The notes: a model not told the origin generated them from the sequence alone. Shown: positions 16,436-26,522, counted from the stretch's first letter. The stretch: DNA of 64,000 bases from Spinactinospora alkalitolerans (GCF_013408795.1 NZ_JACCCC010000001.1:6620051-6684050), one strand, 5' to 3'. Numbers and translations are program-made.

Positions 16436-16645
16436 ATGGGACAGATGCTGACCGTGGACCGACTTCGCACGAAGACCGAATTCCTGAAGATCGTGGAGAA
16501 CCTGGGTGCCTGGACGGCCTCGGGCGATGCGCCGGTGACGGCGAAACTGCGGCCTACCAAGGACGATCCGCAGCCCCTCGAAGAGGAGAAGCCGCAGACC
16601 GAGCCGCAGCCCGAGGAAGAGGGGACCGAAACCCCCGAGAAGTAG
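16436..16645 (+). CDS. Small acidic protein B, tandem paralogue upstream of a SARP/TPR regulator
   Basis: A 69-residue protein. MGQMLTVDRLRTKTEFLKIV aligns with the first 20 residues of protein A, and VTAKLRPTKDDPQP (about 34-47) matches its central motif; between them a short insertion differs, and the Glu/Pro-rich tail is unrelated in sequence but equally acidic. GAGGGG at 16424-16429 favours the ATG at 16436 over that at 16430. A terminator-like hairpin follows at 16677. No modification or export genes are adjacent. Confidence 0.65.
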   Translation: MGQMLTVDRLRTKTEFLKIVENLGAWTASGDAPVTAKLRPTKDDPQPLEEEKPQTEPQPEEEGTETPEK

Positions 16646-16676
16646 GTCTGGAGCCTGACCCAAAACCGAATAACCG

Positions 16677-16723
16677 CCGCTGCATCCGTACTGAGGAGGG
16701 GGGTACGGATGTAGCGGTGTTTT
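16677..16723 (+). terminator. Hairpin terminator after the small acidic protein genes
   Basis: A 15-bp stem (16677-16691 with 16703-16717, one G-T wobble) with an 11-base loop is followed by TTTT at 16720-16723. It separates the two small genes from the regulator gene, which begins 36 bp later, so read-through or an independent promoter would be needed for cotranscription. Confidence 0.65.
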
Positions 16724-16758
16724 CAACGAATCTGTGAACCGCAAATGGCCTTGCTACA

Positions 16759-19700
16759 GTGCCGTTTGTGGATTTTGGCGTCCTGGGTCCGATTTCGGCG
16801 TGGCGCGACGGACAGCCGGTGTCCGTTGGCGGGCCGAGGCAGCGCTGTGTCCTGGGCGCGCTTCTGGTCGAGCTCGGCAAGGAGGTCACGGTCGAGCGGC
16901 TGGTCGACTTCCTCTGGCAGGACGACCCGCCTCGCACTGCCCGTTCCATCATCCAGGTGCAGGTCTCCCACCTGCGCCAGAATTTCCCCGATCTCATCCA
17001 GACCACGGCCGGCGGCTATCTCGCCCGAACCGATCCCGACCGCGTCGACCTGCACCGGTTCCGCGGACTGGCGGCCCGGGCCCAGGAGGCCGAGGACCCG
17101 GCCGCGACGGTCGGGCTCTGGGACGAGGCGCTGTCGTGCTGGCGGGGGCAGCCGTTCTCGGGCACCGGCTCCGACTACCTGTACTACACCGTCTGCCAGC
17201 CGCTGCTGGAGGAGCGCTGGGCCGCCGTCACGGCCTGGGCCGAGGCGGCGTTCGGGCTGGGCGGCTACGCGGAACTCGCGGCCCGGCTCACTCCTCTGGT
17301 CCGGGAGGACCCGCTGCGCGAGCGGCTGCACTTCCTGCTGATCGCCGCGTTGTACCGGGACGGGCAGCGCGCCACCGCCCTGTCGGTCTTCCACGAGATC
17401 CGCAAGGCGCTGGCCGAGCAGCTCGGGATCGATCCGGGCCGCGAGGTCCTGGAACTCTACGAGCGCATGCTGCACGACTCCGAGGGACCGACGCGGCCTC
17501 CGGTCGCCGGGCCGGACGGAATCGGAGCGGGAGACGCCCCTGCGGATTCGGCGGGCGACGAGGACGAGGCCGCTCCCGCGCCCTTCGTTTCACGCAACGA
17601 CCTGCCGAGGGACACCCCCGACTTCACCGGGCGAGAAGACCACCTCGAAGAGCTGTTCGCGATCGGCGCGGACGGCGGCGGGCGCGCGGAGGTCTGCGTC
17701 ATCACCGGAACGGGTGGCGCGGGGAAGACCACCTTGGCCGTGCACGCCGCGCACCGCATGGCCGAGCGTTATCCCGACGCCCAGCTCTTCATCGACCTGC
17801 ACGGCCACACCGTGGATCAGGATCCGCTGCTGCCCGCGACGGCGTTGAGCAGCCTGCTGCGGGCCGTGGGCGTCAGCCCGGAGGCGATCCCGGAATCCCT
17901 GGAGGACCGCGCGGCGCTGTGGAGGGCGACGCTGGCTGACAAGCGGATCCTCGTCGTCCTCGACAACGCGGTGAACTACACCCAGGTGAGCCCGCTGCTC
18001 TCGGCGGCTTCCGGGTCGCTCACGCTGGTGACCAGCCGACACGACCTCGCTGGTCTGGGCGGAGCGCGCTACATCTCCCTGGGAATGCTCAGCCACGCCA
18101 CCGCGGAACGATTCTTCTCGACGGTGCTCGGCCCGGAGCGCACCAAGCGCGAACCCGATGCCCTCGGCCGCGTGGTGAACCTGTGCGGCGGTCTGCCGCT
18201 GGCGCTGCGGATCGTCGCCGGCCGGATGCTGACCCGGCCGCAGTGGACGTTCGTCCACGTGGAACAACGGCTGAGCCTGCAGCACCGCAGGTTCCGCGAA
18301 CTCCGCACGGACGCGCACAGCGTCGAGGCGGTCTTCGAGCTCTCCTACCAGAGCCTGAACAGCGTTCAGCAGGAGGTCTTTCTCCGCCTCGGTCTCGCGA
18401 TCGGCAACAGCATCGACTTCTACGGCGCCGCCGCGCTGACGGACTCCGACCTTCCCCGGACCGACGACCTCCTCCAGGAGCTCGTCGGTGTCCGCCTGCT
18501 GGAGGAGCAGAGCGTCGATCTCTACCGGTTCCACGACCTGATCGGGGCGTACGCGAAGCAGAAGGCCCTGAGGCTCCTCCCCGAAGAGGAGATCGACTCC
18601 ACCCACCGCCGCATCAGCGACTACTACCTGCACGCCGCGCAGCGGGCGGCGGAATGGCTGGGACCGCGCCGTCATGACTACGCGATCGAACTGGCGGACA
18701 CGTCCAGGTACAAGGCGGAGATCACCACCCGCTCCGAGGCCGTCGAGTGGTTCGACCGGCACCGGGAGAACCTGGCCGCCGTGGTCGACCACTACGCGCA
18801 GAAGGGCAGCGGTCAGCAGGCGTGGCAGCTCGCCGACTCGCTCTGGCGGTTCTACGCGGTCCACGGCCAGACCGAACTGTGGCTGACGACGCACGAGCAG
18901 GCGCTGGCGGCGAGCAGGGCGGACAGCGATCATCTGGGCAGTGCGATCACGCTCGTCGGCCTCGGGATCGCGCACTGCCTCTCCGGACGGCTCGACTCCT
19001 CCCTGTCTCTTCTGCAGGAGGCGAAGGAGCTCTTCGTCTCCCTGGGCGACCAGTCCGGGGAGATGCGGGCCTTCGCCAATCTGGGCATGGTGTACGAGCG
19101 GATGGGGCGCTACGAAGACGCCGAAAAGGTGCTTTCCCGCGCTCTCGATCACGCGATGTCGATTGACGACGCGTCACTCGTGGCGCTCCAGCGCTCCAAC
19201 CTCGGGGCGATCCACCATGCTCTCGGGAACTACCACGAGGCGATCGTGCACTGCGAGGCCGCGCTGGAGATAAGGCTCGACGGGGACTCACGTGAGATCC
19301 AGGCATCGGCTCTGCGGGGGCTCGGCGAGGCGAACATGCGGCTGGGAAAGTACAACCTGGCGCTCGGGCAACTGGAGAACGCGCTGAAGGTCTTCCTGGC
19401 CATGGAGGACTCGGCCGGTGAGATCTACACCCGCAACGCGCTCGGTACGGTGTTCCGGGAGATGGGCGACTTCGAGTCCGCCCTGGCCGCTCACGGCGCG
19501 GCGTTGGAGCTCGGCGAGAAGACCGCCCAGCGCAGCGCCGAGGCCGAGGTGCTCAACGAGCTCGGAGTCACCTACGCGCGGGCCGGTCGGTACGCCGAGG
19601 CCCGTTCCTCCCTCGATGAGGCCCTCCGGCTCGCCAGGGAGCGGCACGAGCGCTACGCCGAGGCCAGCGCGCTCTTCGGGCTCTCCAGGCTGCCGGCCGG

Positions 19701-19815
19701 GGCCGCCCCCGATGACGTCGCGGGAATGCTCGCCACCGCCGCCGAGATCTTCACCGAACTCGGCGTCCCCGAGGCCCGGGAGGCCGCGGCGGCCCTGGAG
19801 GCCCTGGGAGGCTAG
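16759..19815 (+). CDS. AfsR/SARP-type regulator: BTAD, NB-ARC ATPase and TPR domains
   Basis: A 1,018-residue multidomain regulator. Residues about 1-95 form the OmpR-like winged helix of SARP proteins (GVLGPISAWRDG), about 100-245 the bacterial transcriptional activator domain, and from about 285 an NB-ARC/STAND ATPase with Walker A GTGGAGKTT at 317-325 and a LVVLDNAV Walker B. After about 690 the protein is tetratricopeptide repeats. Such proteins activate secondary-metabolite or differentiation genes on sensing an unknown signal. The start is GTG 16759. The two small acidic proteins upstream are candidate ligands for the TPR array; no biosynthetic cluster is adjacent. Confidence 0.92.
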   Translation: MPFVDFGVLGPISAWRDGQPVSVGGPRQRCVLGALLVELGKEVTVERLVDFLWQDDPPRTARSIIQVQVSHLRQNFPDLIQTTAGGYLARTDPDRVDLHRFRGLAARAQEAEDPAATVGLWDEALSCWRGQPFSGTGSDYLYYTVCQPLLEERWAAVTAWAEAAFGLGGYAELAARLTPLVREDPLRERLHFLLIAALYRDGQRATALSVFHEIRKALAEQLGIDPGREVLELYERMLHDSEGPTRPPVAGPDGIGAGDAPADSAGDEDEAAPAPFVSRNDLPRDTPDFTGREDHLEELFAIGADGGGRAEVCVITGTGGAGKTTLAVHAAHRMAERYPDAQLFIDLHGHTVDQDPLLPATALSSLLRAVGVSPEAIPESLEDRAALWRATLADKRILVVLDNAVNYTQVSPLLSAASGSLTLVTSRHDLAGLGGARYISLGMLSHATAERFFSTVLGPERTKREPDALGRVVNLCGGLPLALRIVAGRMLTRPQWTFVHVEQRLSLQHRRFRELRTDAHSVEAVFELSYQSLNSVQQEVFLRLGLAIGNSIDFYGAAALTDSDLPRTDDLLQELVGVRLLEEQSVDLYRFHDLIGAYAKQKALRLLPEEEIDSTHRRISDYYLHAAQRAAEWLGPRRHDYAIELADTSRYKAEITTRSEAVEWFDRHRENLAAVVDHYAQKGSGQQAWQLADSLWRFYAVHGQTELWLTTHEQALAASRADSDHLGSAITLVGLGIAHCLSGRLDSSLSLLQEAKELFVSLGDQSGEMRAFANLGMVYERMGRYEDAEKVLSRALDHAMSIDDASLVALQRSNLGAIHHALGNYHEAIVHCEAALEIRLDGDSREIQASALRGLGEANMRLGKYNLALGQLENALKVFLAMEDSAGEIYTRNALGTVFREMGDFESALAAHGAALELGEKTAQRSAEAEVLNELGVTYARAGRYAEARSSLDEALRLARERHERYAEASALFGLSRLPAGAAPDDVAGMLATAAEIFTELGVPEAREAAAALEALGG

Positions 19816-20088
19816 GTCGCTGATGGGAGAGGGCGAGGATTCCTCCAGGCCCTGCTGTGGTCCTGCGGTCCTGGTGGGGCTGTTGTCAGGCGCGCAGCGT
19901 CCGGCAACGCGAAAGGTCGCGGGATTCCCGTCGTTCAAGGCCCCGGCCGTCTGCGGCGGGCGACCGGCATGAGCCGTGCGGCGCGACCTTCCGCGCCGCC
20001 GGCGCCGGCGCGCTGACGGCAGCCTCCCCAGGTCACCAGGGGTGAATGGAGGACTGCGGCCATGGCTTTCCAATTCCCGTCAACGATC

Positions 20089-22377
20089 TCAGGCGTCGTC
20101 CAGGACCGCGTCGAGCAGGTGCAGGGCGCCGGACTTGCTCAAGGGGTCGTTGCCGCTGCCGCACTTCGGCGACTGGATGCACGAGGGGCAGCCGTCCAGG
20201 CACTCGCACGTGGCGATCGCCTCCCTGGTCGCGGTGAGCCAGGCGCGGGCGGCGGCGTACCCGCGTTCGGCGAAGCCGGCCCCGCCCTCGTGGCCGTCGT
20301 AGACGAACACGGTCAGCCGCCCGGTGTCGGCGTGCAGCGCGGTCGACACCCCGCCGATGTCCCAGCGGTCGCACGTCGCGAACAACGGCAGCAGGCCGAT
20401 CGCCGCGTGCTCCGCCGCGTGTGCGGCGCCGCGCGGCTCCACCCCCGCCGCCCGCAGCCGCTCCTCGGCCTCGGGCCCCAGCGTCCACCACACCGCCCGC
20501 GAGCGCAAGGTCCGCGCGGGCAGGTCCAGCGGCTGCTCGCCCAGCACCGACCCCGTGCGGACGTCGCGCTTGAGGTAGGCCACCACCTGCCGCGTCACCG
20601 TGGCCTCGCCGAAGTGCACGGCAGCGGACGGGCCCCACGACGCCTCGCGCAGGGTCGCGCGGACCTCGATCTCGGTGACGTCGCGCGCCCACGTGCTGTA
20701 CTCGGGGTTCGCGCCGCGCACGAGCGCCACACCGGCGTCCAGGTCCAGCCGGTCGACCACGTAGGTCAGCCCCTGGTGCAGGTAGACCGCGCCGTCGTGG
20801 ACGGTCGAGTGGGCCGCGGCCTCGTCGACCGTGCCGAGCAACTGGCCGCTCTCGGCGTCGGCGATCTGCACCGGCGGCCCCCCGGCGCCGCGGATGTCGG
20901 CCAGGTCGGCGGCCCGGTCGCGACGCGTCCAGAACCAGCCGCGCGGTCGGCGGCGCAGCATCTTCCGTTCGACGAGGTCGGCCAGCACCTCCTCGGCCGC
21001 GGGACCGAAGACCGGAAGGTCGTCCTCTGTCAGCGGGATCTCGGCCGCCGCCGCGCACAGGTGCGGGCCCAGCACGTAGGGGTTGTCCGGATCGAGCACC
21101 GTCGACTCCACCGGTCGGCCGAAGACCGCCTCGGGGTGGTGCACGAGGTAGGTGTCGAGCGGGTCGTCGCGCGCGATGAACACCGCGAGCGCGTCCTCCC
21201 CGGTGCGCCCGGCCCGCCCCGCCTGCTGCCACAGCGAGGCGAGCGTGCCGGGCCAGCCGGCCATCACCACGGCGTCCAGCCCGGCGATGTCGACGCCCAG
21301 CTCCAGGGCGTTGGTGCTGGCCAGCCCGAGCAGTTCGCCGGAGCGCAGCGACTCCTCCAGGCCGCGGCGGTCGCCGGCCAGGTAGCCGGCGCGGTAGGCG
21401 GCGACCCGGTCGACCAGGTCGTGCTCCTTGGCCTCGGTCAGCGCGCGCCTGGCCGACATCGCCACCAGCTCGGCCCCCTGCCGGGAGCGCACGAACGCCA
21501 GCGTGCGCACGCCCTCGATCGCGAGACCGGCCAGCAGATCGGCGGCCTCGGCCGTGGCGGTCCGGCGCACCGGTGCGCCGTTCTCGCCCACCAGGTCGGT
21601 CAGCTCCGGCTCCACCAGGGCGAAGCTCAGCGCCGCGCGCGGCGCGGCGTCGTCGGTGACCGCGCGCACGGGCAGCCCGGTCAGCCGCCGGGCGCTCTCC
21701 TCCGGCGTGGCCGTGGTGGCCGAGGCCAGGATGAACGTCGGCTCGCCGCGGTAGCGGGCGCACACCCGGCGCAGCCGCCGCACGATCTGCGCCACGTGCG
21801 AGCCGAACACCCCGCGGTAGCGGTGCGCCTCGTCGATCACCACGTAGCGCAGCCGCCGCAGGAAGCCCGCCCAGGCGGCGTGCCGCCCCAGGACGGCGTG
21901 GTGCAGCATGTCGGGGTTGGTCAGCACGTAGTTGGCGTGCGCGCGGATCCAGGCGCGCTCCTCCGAGGGGGTGTCGCCGTCGTAGACCGCCGAGCGCACC
22001 CCGGGCAGCGCCAGCTCCGCCAGGGACCGCTGCTGGTCCGCCGCCAGCGCCTTGGTCGGTGAGAGATACAGCACGTTGCCGCCGTCGGCGATCGCCGCGG
22101 CGCACGGGAGCAGGAAGGCCAGTGACTTTCCGGAGGCGGTGCCAGTGGCTATGATCACATTGCTGCCTGCGTGGGCGAGGTCCGCCGCGTCCACCTGGTG
22201 CGACCAAGGAGCGGCCACCCCCGTCTCGGCCAGCCGCTCCAGCAGGAAAGGTGGTGTCCAGCCGGGCCAGTCTTCACTTACCCCAGGGCTACGGGCCAGC
22301 CGCTGTACATGTGTCACCTGCGAGGTCCGGGTATGGTCACGCCACAACCGTTGGAGCGTCGGCTCCCATCGGTTCAC
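20089..22377 (-). CDS. DEAD/DEAH-box helicase of the YprA/MrfA family with DUF1998 zinc-binding C-terminus
   Basis: A 762-residue superfamily 2 helicase. Walker A is IATGTASGKS (76-85), motif II is VIDEAH (near 178), and motif VI falls in QQAGRAGRTG. The C-terminal region has the DUF1998 cysteine cluster C-x-C-x3-C-x2-C-x5-C around 722-737. This is the architecture of Bacillus YprA (MrfA), which acts in mitomycin-type DNA lesion repair. GTG at 22375-22377 is the start. It is divergent from bldG, as in Streptomyces. Confidence 0.9.
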   Translation of the reverse strand: MNRWEPTLQRLWRDHTRTSQVTHVQRLARSPGVSEDWPGWTPPFLLERLAETGVAAPWSHQVDAADLAHAGSNVIIATGTASGKSLAFLLPCAAAIADGGNVLYLSPTKALAADQQRSLAELALPGVRSAVYDGDTPSEERAWIRAHANYVLTNPDMLHHAVLGRHAAWAGFLRRLRYVVIDEAHRYRGVFGSHVAQIVRRLRRVCARYRGEPTFILASATTATPEESARRLTGLPVRAVTDDAAPRAALSFALVEPELTDLVGENGAPVRRTATAEAADLLAGLAIEGVRTLAFVRSRQGAELVAMSARRALTEAKEHDLVDRVAAYRAGYLAGDRRGLEESLRSGELLGLASTNALELGVDIAGLDAVVMAGWPGTLASLWQQAGRAGRTGEDALAVFIARDDPLDTYLVHHPEAVFGRPVESTVLDPDNPYVLGPHLCAAAAEIPLTEDDLPVFGPAAEEVLADLVERKMLRRRPRGWFWTRRDRAADLADIRGAGGPPVQIADAESGQLLGTVDEAAAHSTVHDGAVYLHQGLTYVVDRLDLDAGVALVRGANPEYSTWARDVTEIEVRATLREASWGPSAAVHFGEATVTRQVVAYLKRDVRTGSVLGEQPLDLPARTLRSRAVWWTLGPEAEERLRAAGVEPRGAAHAAEHAAIGLLPLFATCDRWDIGGVSTALHADTGRLTVFVYDGHEGGAGFAERGYAAARAWLTATREAIATCECLDGCPSCIQSPKCGSGNDPLSKSGALHLLDAVLDDA

Positions 22378-22598
22378 CCCGCACCTCCTCGACGCGCAAG
22401 ACCGTACTCGGTTCAGGACGGTGGCTGCATGGATACCGGTTTCAGTGTGGCATCTGGGGGAACACAGCCGCGGTGGCGTGGTTTTCTTGTGGATAACAGG
22501 CAGATCACACAGCGGGGCGTGGTTGAATGCGGCCTTGTGGGGTAACGCCCGGCAGAGATCACTCGCGGTTTTAGTCGCGGTTCGGCGCTGGAGGACTA

Positions 22599-22946
22599 GT
22601 GGACTTGAAGCTTGATCACTACACCGAGGACGACACCGAGATCGTCGTCGTTGAAGGTGAGATCGATGTCTATACCGCGCCTCGGCTGCGTGAGCTTCTG
22701 ATCGACCTGGTCAACAAGGGCAACTTCCACCTCGTGGTGAACATGGAGAAGGTGGAGTTCCTCGACTCGACGGGTCTCGGTGTGCTCGTTGGCGGCCTCA
22801 AGCGGGTTCGGGCGCACGATGGCACCCTCGACCTGGTCTGCACCCAGGAACGCATCCTGAAGATCTTCCGGATCACCGGTCTGACCAAGGTGTTCGGCAT
22901 TTACGAGTCGGTGCAGGAAGCCATCGACAAGCGTAAGTCGAAGTAG
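22599..22946 (+). CDS. bldG: Anti-anti-sigma factor of the STAS family, BldG
   Basis: A 115-residue STAS protein. The motif [12 protein letters not shown] places the phosphorylatable serine at position 57, as in Streptomyces BldG, and the sequence from residue 1 is close to that protein. Dephosphorylated BldG binds anti-sigma factors and so releases stress and developmental sigma factors. GTG 22599 follows GGAGG at 22590-22594. The helicase gene upstream (divergent) and the kinase-like gene downstream fit the conserved bldG locus. Confidence 0.93.
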   Translation: MDLKLDHYTEDDTEIVVVEGEIDVYTAPRLRELLIDLVNKGNFHLVVNMEKVEFLDSTGLGVLVGGLKRVRAHDGTLDLVCTQERILKIFRITGLTKVFGIYESVQEAIDKRKSK

Positions 22947-22964
22947 CTACGTAACGAGCGAGCG

Positions 22965-23537
22965 ATGGCAATCGTCCAGCTCACGATCAGCGCCCTGCCC
23001 GCCCACGTGCGCACGGCGAGGCTCATGGCCACGGCCGTGGCACGGCGGGCGGGCATCGCTGAATCCGCCCTCGACGAAGTTCGGCTGGCGGTTGGCGAGG
23101 CGTGCTCCCGCGCGGTGGAGGCCCACCGGGCGCACTGCCCCGACCAGCCGATCCGGCTCGAACTGATCGACAGCGCCGGTTCGGGGCCGTCGGCGTCGGC
23201 CGATGCCGCCCGGCGCGGTTCCACGCTTCCCGGCCACGTCAACGGCAGCGGATCCAGACGTTTCGAGGTGGTCGTCTCCGATCGGGCTCCCGCCAAGGAG
23301 CCCGTGGCCGACTCCGAGCCGGACTCCTACGTCTCGGGCGGGCTCGGCTCCTACCTCGGCGTCCACACGCCTCCCGGTGGCATCTCGGGGCTCTCTCCCG
23401 ACGTCGGCCTGGCCGTCATCGTCGGCCTGGCCGACGAGGTCAGCATCGAGCCGAACGAGGACGGCACGGTGGTCCGCATGAGCTGGCCACTGGGTGCCGA
23501 CGACACCGCCCCGGCGAACCCCCGCACCGCGGGCTGA
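22965..23537 (+). CDS. BldG-partner ATP-binding (GHKL-type) anti-sigma factor-like protein
   Basis: A 190-residue protein starting 18 bp after bldG, so cotranscribed. The N-terminal region has the histidine-kinase-like N-box pattern (ESALDEVRLAVGEACSRAV near 35-53) of anti-sigma factors such as SpoIIAB/RsbW; a glycine-rich lid is seen near 125-150. In Streptomyces the equivalent gene downstream of bldG encodes an anti-sigma factor that BldG binds. The middle of the protein is proline/serine rich and less conserved. The insert of about 40 residues between the N-box and G-box is longer than in RsbW. Confidence 0.85.
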   Translation: MAIVQLTISALPAHVRTARLMATAVARRAGIAESALDEVRLAVGEACSRAVEAHRAHCPDQPIRLELIDSAGSGPSASADAARRGSTLPGHVNGSGSRRFEVVVSDRAPAKEPVADSEPDSYVSGGLGSYLGVHTPPGGISGLSPDVGLAVIVGLADEVSIEPNEDGTVVRMSWPLGADDTAPANPRTAG

Positions 23538-23554
23538 GGTTTCCGGCAGACACG

Positions 23555-23589
23555 AGCGGGGCGCCTCCCACCGAGGGAGGCGCCCCGCT
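23555..23589. terminator. Bidirectional hairpin terminator
   Basis: A perfect 15-bp stem, 23555-23569 with 23575-23589, around a five-base loop, lies between the convergent bldG-partner and marP genes and has T-rich sequence on the plus-strand side (TGTCTTCT). It can serve both transcripts. Confidence 0.85.
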
Positions 23590-23615
23590 GTCTTCTCTGC
23601 GCCGGAACGGTGCGT

Positions 23616-24806
23616 CTAGTCGCACTGCTGGGTGGAGACCGGGGCGGTCGCCTCGCGGCCTTCCGCGGCGTTGGCGGCGATCTCCTCGGCGGTGAGCACG
23701 TAGCCGGTCTCCTCCTCGTTGGTCGCGGCGGCGAAGACCACGCCGTAGACGGTGCCCTCGGGGGACAGCAGCGGGCCGCCGGAGTTGCCCGGCTGGACGA
23801 CGGCGCGCACCTGGTAGATCTCGCGGCTGACCTGCTGGGAGTGGTAGAAGTCGGGGCCCTGCGCGGTCTGCTCGGCCCGGATCCGCGCCGGGACGACGGT
23901 GAACCCGTTGTTGCGCGGGAACCCGGCCACCACGGCGTCGTCGCCCTTCTCGGCCTGCGGCTCGAACTCCAGCGGCCGCAGGTCCAGGCCGGGCACGTCC
24001 AGCACCGCGATGTCCTGCTGCGGGTCGTACAGCACGACCGTCGCCGGAAGCTGCTGGCCGGAGCGGGTGACGACCCGCAGGTCGTCCCGCACGCCCGCCA
24101 CCACGTGGGCGTTGGTCATGATGCGGTCGGGCGCGTAGGCGAACCCGGTGCCCTCGACCCTGCGCTGGCAGGACGGGGCGGTGCCGAGCACCTTGACCAC
24201 GCTGGTGCTGGCCTGGCGCAGCTCCTCGGTGCTGAGGACGTCGGGGTCCGGCGGTTCGACCTCGGCCGGTTCTCCGGACCCCAGGCCGCTGAACACCTGG
24301 GGGAACGCGCTCTGGTCGACGATCTTGCGGAACGTGGAGAACCACGTGTGGGCGGCGTCGGGCATGGTGCGGTCGACGGCCTGCAGCACCCGCGAGTTCT
24401 GCACCTGGGAGTTCAGCAGGGGGATCGAGGAGTTGGCCACCGCGCTGCCGATCAGCCACGTCACCAGCAGCACCGACAGCGCGCTGACGACGGCGCCGCC
24501 CATGGCGTCCAGCACCCGGGCCGAGTTCCAGGTGACCCGGTTGCGCACCAGCGCGCCGAGGTAGGAGGCCAGGAACTGCCCCATGGCCGCGGACAGGAAC
24601 ACCACCGCTATGGCCAGCAGCGCCTGCTGCCCCGGTTGCTCCACCAGTCGCTGGATCAGCGGCGGCGCGCCGAGCGCGGCGAGCACCCCGCCGCCGATGA
24701 ACCCGGTGAAGCTCAGCACCCCGACGATGAACCCCTGCCGGTAGCCCGACATGGCGAAGACCACGACGAGCACGACGAGGATCGCGTCCAGCACCACGCC
24801 TTCCAT
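23616..24806 (-). CDS. marP: MarP-family membrane serine protease
   Basis: A 396-residue periplasmic-facing protease. An N-terminal CvpA-like block has about four membrane helices (1-130), followed by a chymotrypsin-like domain with catalytic His234 (TNAHVV), Asp265 (DIAVLD) and Ser342 (GNSGG). Cysteines at 213 and 395 match the disulfide pair of Mycobacterium MarP (Rv3671c), where the protease is needed for acid and oxidative stress survival. The gene follows the Nudix gene by 4 bp, giving the operon nth - Nudix - marP. Confidence 0.92.
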   Translation of the reverse strand: MEGVVLDAILVVLVVVFAMSGYRQGFIVGVLSFTGFIGGGVLAALGAPPLIQRLVEQPGQQALLAIAVVFLSAAMGQFLASYLGALVRNRVTWNSARVLDAMGGAVVSALSVLLVTWLIGSAVANSSIPLLNSQVQNSRVLQAVDRTMPDAAHTWFSTFRKIVDQSAFPQVFSGLGSGEPAEVEPPDPDVLSTEELRQASTSVVKVLGTAPSCQRRVEGTGFAYAPDRIMTNAHVVAGVRDDLRVVTRSGQQLPATVVLYDPQQDIAVLDVPGLDLRPLEFEPQAEKGDDAVVAGFPRNNGFTVVPARIRAEQTAQGPDFYHSQQVSREIYQVRAVVQPGNSGGPLLSPEGTVYGVVFAAATNEEETGYVLTAEEIAANAAEGREATAPVSTQQCD

Positions 24807-24810
24807 CCGG

Positions 24811-25470
24811 TTACGGTACCCCGGGCCGGCCCGGCGGGACCGCGTCCACCGGTTCGGCGGCCCCGCTGTCGAGCCACGGCCGCTCCCAGCCGCCCAGGAC
24901 GAGTAGCTGGTTCAGTATCCCGGCGGTGAACCCCCACACCAGCATCTCCCTGACCCGGAACGCGGGACCCGTGGACCCGTCCGAGTGGCGGGTGCGCAGC
25001 CGGTTGGCCGGGTCGGCGAGCTCGCCGACGGGCACCCGGGCCACGGAGGCGACCTCGCCGGTGTCGGCGGGGTGGACGTCGCCGGGCGTGTGCCACCAGC
25101 CGAGCACCGGCGTGACCCGGAAGCCCGTGCGCTGGATGTAGAGCTCCGGCAGCGTGCCCAGCACCCGCACGCCGGCGGGGTCGAGGCCGGTCTCCTCCTC
25201 GGCCTCGCGCAGCGCGCACGCGATCGGCCCGGGGTCGGAGGGCTCGATCGACCCGCCGGGGAAGGCGGGCTGCCCCGAGTGCCGGCGCAGCCCGGTGTTG
25301 CGCTGGATCAGCAGGACGTCGGGGCCCGCGTCGGTCTCGCCGAACAGCACCAGCACGGCGGAGTGGCGCCCGCCTTCGCGCGGCGGGCGCATCCTTCGGG
25401 GGACCGGCATCCGCTCGGCGGCCTCGGCCAGGGAGGCCAGCCACGCCGGAGTGGTCACGGGCCCGGTCAC
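24811..25470 (-). CDS. CoA pyrophosphatase-type Nudix hydrolase
   Basis: A 219-residue Nudix protein. The Nudix box (GGSIEP... to EAEEETGL, about 74-95) carries the CoA-specific upstream signature [20 protein letters not shown], matching the family consensus LLxxRxxxLxxHxGQ. GTG at 25468-25470 overlaps the nth stop (GTGA), so the two genes are translationally coupled. The product likely hydrolyses CoA, releasing 3',5'-ADP and phosphopantetheine. Confidence 0.88.
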   Translation of the reverse strand: MTGPVTTPAWLASLAEAAERMPVPRRMRPPREGGRHSAVLVLFGETDAGPDVLLIQRNTGLRRHSGQPAFPGGSIEPSDPGPIACALREAEEETGLDPAGVRVLGTLPELYIQRTGFRVTPVLGWWHTPGDVHPADTGEVASVARVPVGELADPANRLRTRHSDGSTGPAFRVREMLVWGFTAGILNQLLVLGGWERPWLDSGAAEPVDAVPPGRPGVP

Positions 25471-26243
25471 GAAAACGGCCCGTTCCGCACCAGCTTGCGC
25501 GCCGTCGCCTCGTCGGTGGGGCCCTCGCCGAACGCGGGGCACCAGCGGGCCACCCCGCACGCGCCGCAGGCCGGCCGGCGGGAATGGCAGATGCGCCGGC
25601 CGTGCCAGATCAGCCGGTGCGACAGCATGGTCCACTCCTTCGGCGGGAACAGGTCGCCGACCGCGTGCTCGACCTTGACCGGGTCGGTCTCCTCGGTCCA
25701 GCCGAACCGGCGGGCCAGCCTGCCGAAGTGGGTGTCCACCGTGATCCCGGGGACGCCGAAGGCGTTGCCCAGCACGACGTTGGCGGTCTTGCGGCCGACG
25801 CCGGGCAGCTTCACGAGGTCGGCCAGCCGCCCCGGGACCTCGCCGCCGTGCCGCTCGCACAGCGCCTGGGCGAGGTTGACGACGCTGTTGGCCTTGGCCC
25901 GGAAGAACCCCGTGGGGCGGATGATGCCCTCGAGTTCCTCGCGGTCGGCGGCCGCGTAGTCCTTGGCGGTCCGGTAGCGCGCGAACAGCGTGGGCGTCAC
26001 CGCGTTGACCCGTTTATCGGTGCACTGCGCGGACAGGATGGTGGCGACCAGGAGCTCCAGCGGATCAGTGAAATTCAGCTCACAATGAGCGTCGGGGTAC
26101 AGCAGGGTCAGTTCCCGGTTCATCCGCCGGGCGCGCCGGACCAGCGCGAGGCGCGACTCGCCCGTGGGAGTGTCGCGGCCACCGGAAACGGCGGCCTGGT
26201 CGGTCGTTGCGGAGGAGGTCGAAGCGTCACGAGGCACGGTCAA
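25467..26243 (-). CDS. nth: Endonuclease III (DNA glycosylase/AP lyase)
   Basis: A 258-residue bifunctional base-excision repair enzyme. The helix-hairpin-helix [14 protein letters not shown] supplies the catalytic Lys, a [12 protein letters not shown] segment supplies the Asp, and the C-terminal C-x6-C-x2-C-x5-C pattern ([17 protein letters not shown]) binds a 4Fe-4S cluster. About 25 residues precede the conserved core. It heads the nth - Nudix - marP operon; crp is divergent upstream. Confidence 0.95.
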   Translation of the reverse strand: MTVPRDASTSSATTDQAAVSGGRDTPTGESRLALVRRARRMNRELTLLYPDAHCELNFTDPLELLVATILSAQCTDKRVNAVTPTLFARYRTAKDYAAADREELEGIIRPTGFFRAKANSVVNLAQALCERHGGEVPGRLADLVKLPGVGRKTANVVLGNAFGVPGITVDTHFGRLARRFGWTEETDPVKVEHAVGDLFPPKEWTMLSHRLIWHGRRICHSRRPACGACGVARWCPAFGEGPTDEATARKLVRNGPFS

Positions 26244-26522
26244 AGCCTACGGACCCCGGCGCCCTGCGGGCGAGGTCCCACGGTTCCGGGCGCCCGGAAC
26301 CGCGTCCGCAACGTCGGAAAACGGCGAGGAACGGCGGGAAACGTCGGGAAACGGCGGGGCTAGCGGTAATGGGATCGTTGGTGCATCTAAGATCGTTAGT
26401 GCTGACGTCGGCTGTGGCGGAGAAGGTTGTCACCCGAGCGACAAGCCGAGGTAACAAGCTGGTTTCACAGCGAGGTGCGATATGCGTCACACTGTTGACG
26501 GTCAGGCTGCAAGGAGGACGTG

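Noticed and set aside
16198..16645. The two small acidic proteins as RiPP precursors
   Set aside because: No cyclase, radical SAM, YcaO, lanthipeptide synthetase, protease or exporter gene is adjacent, and the tails lack Cys/Ser/Thr-rich core patterns.
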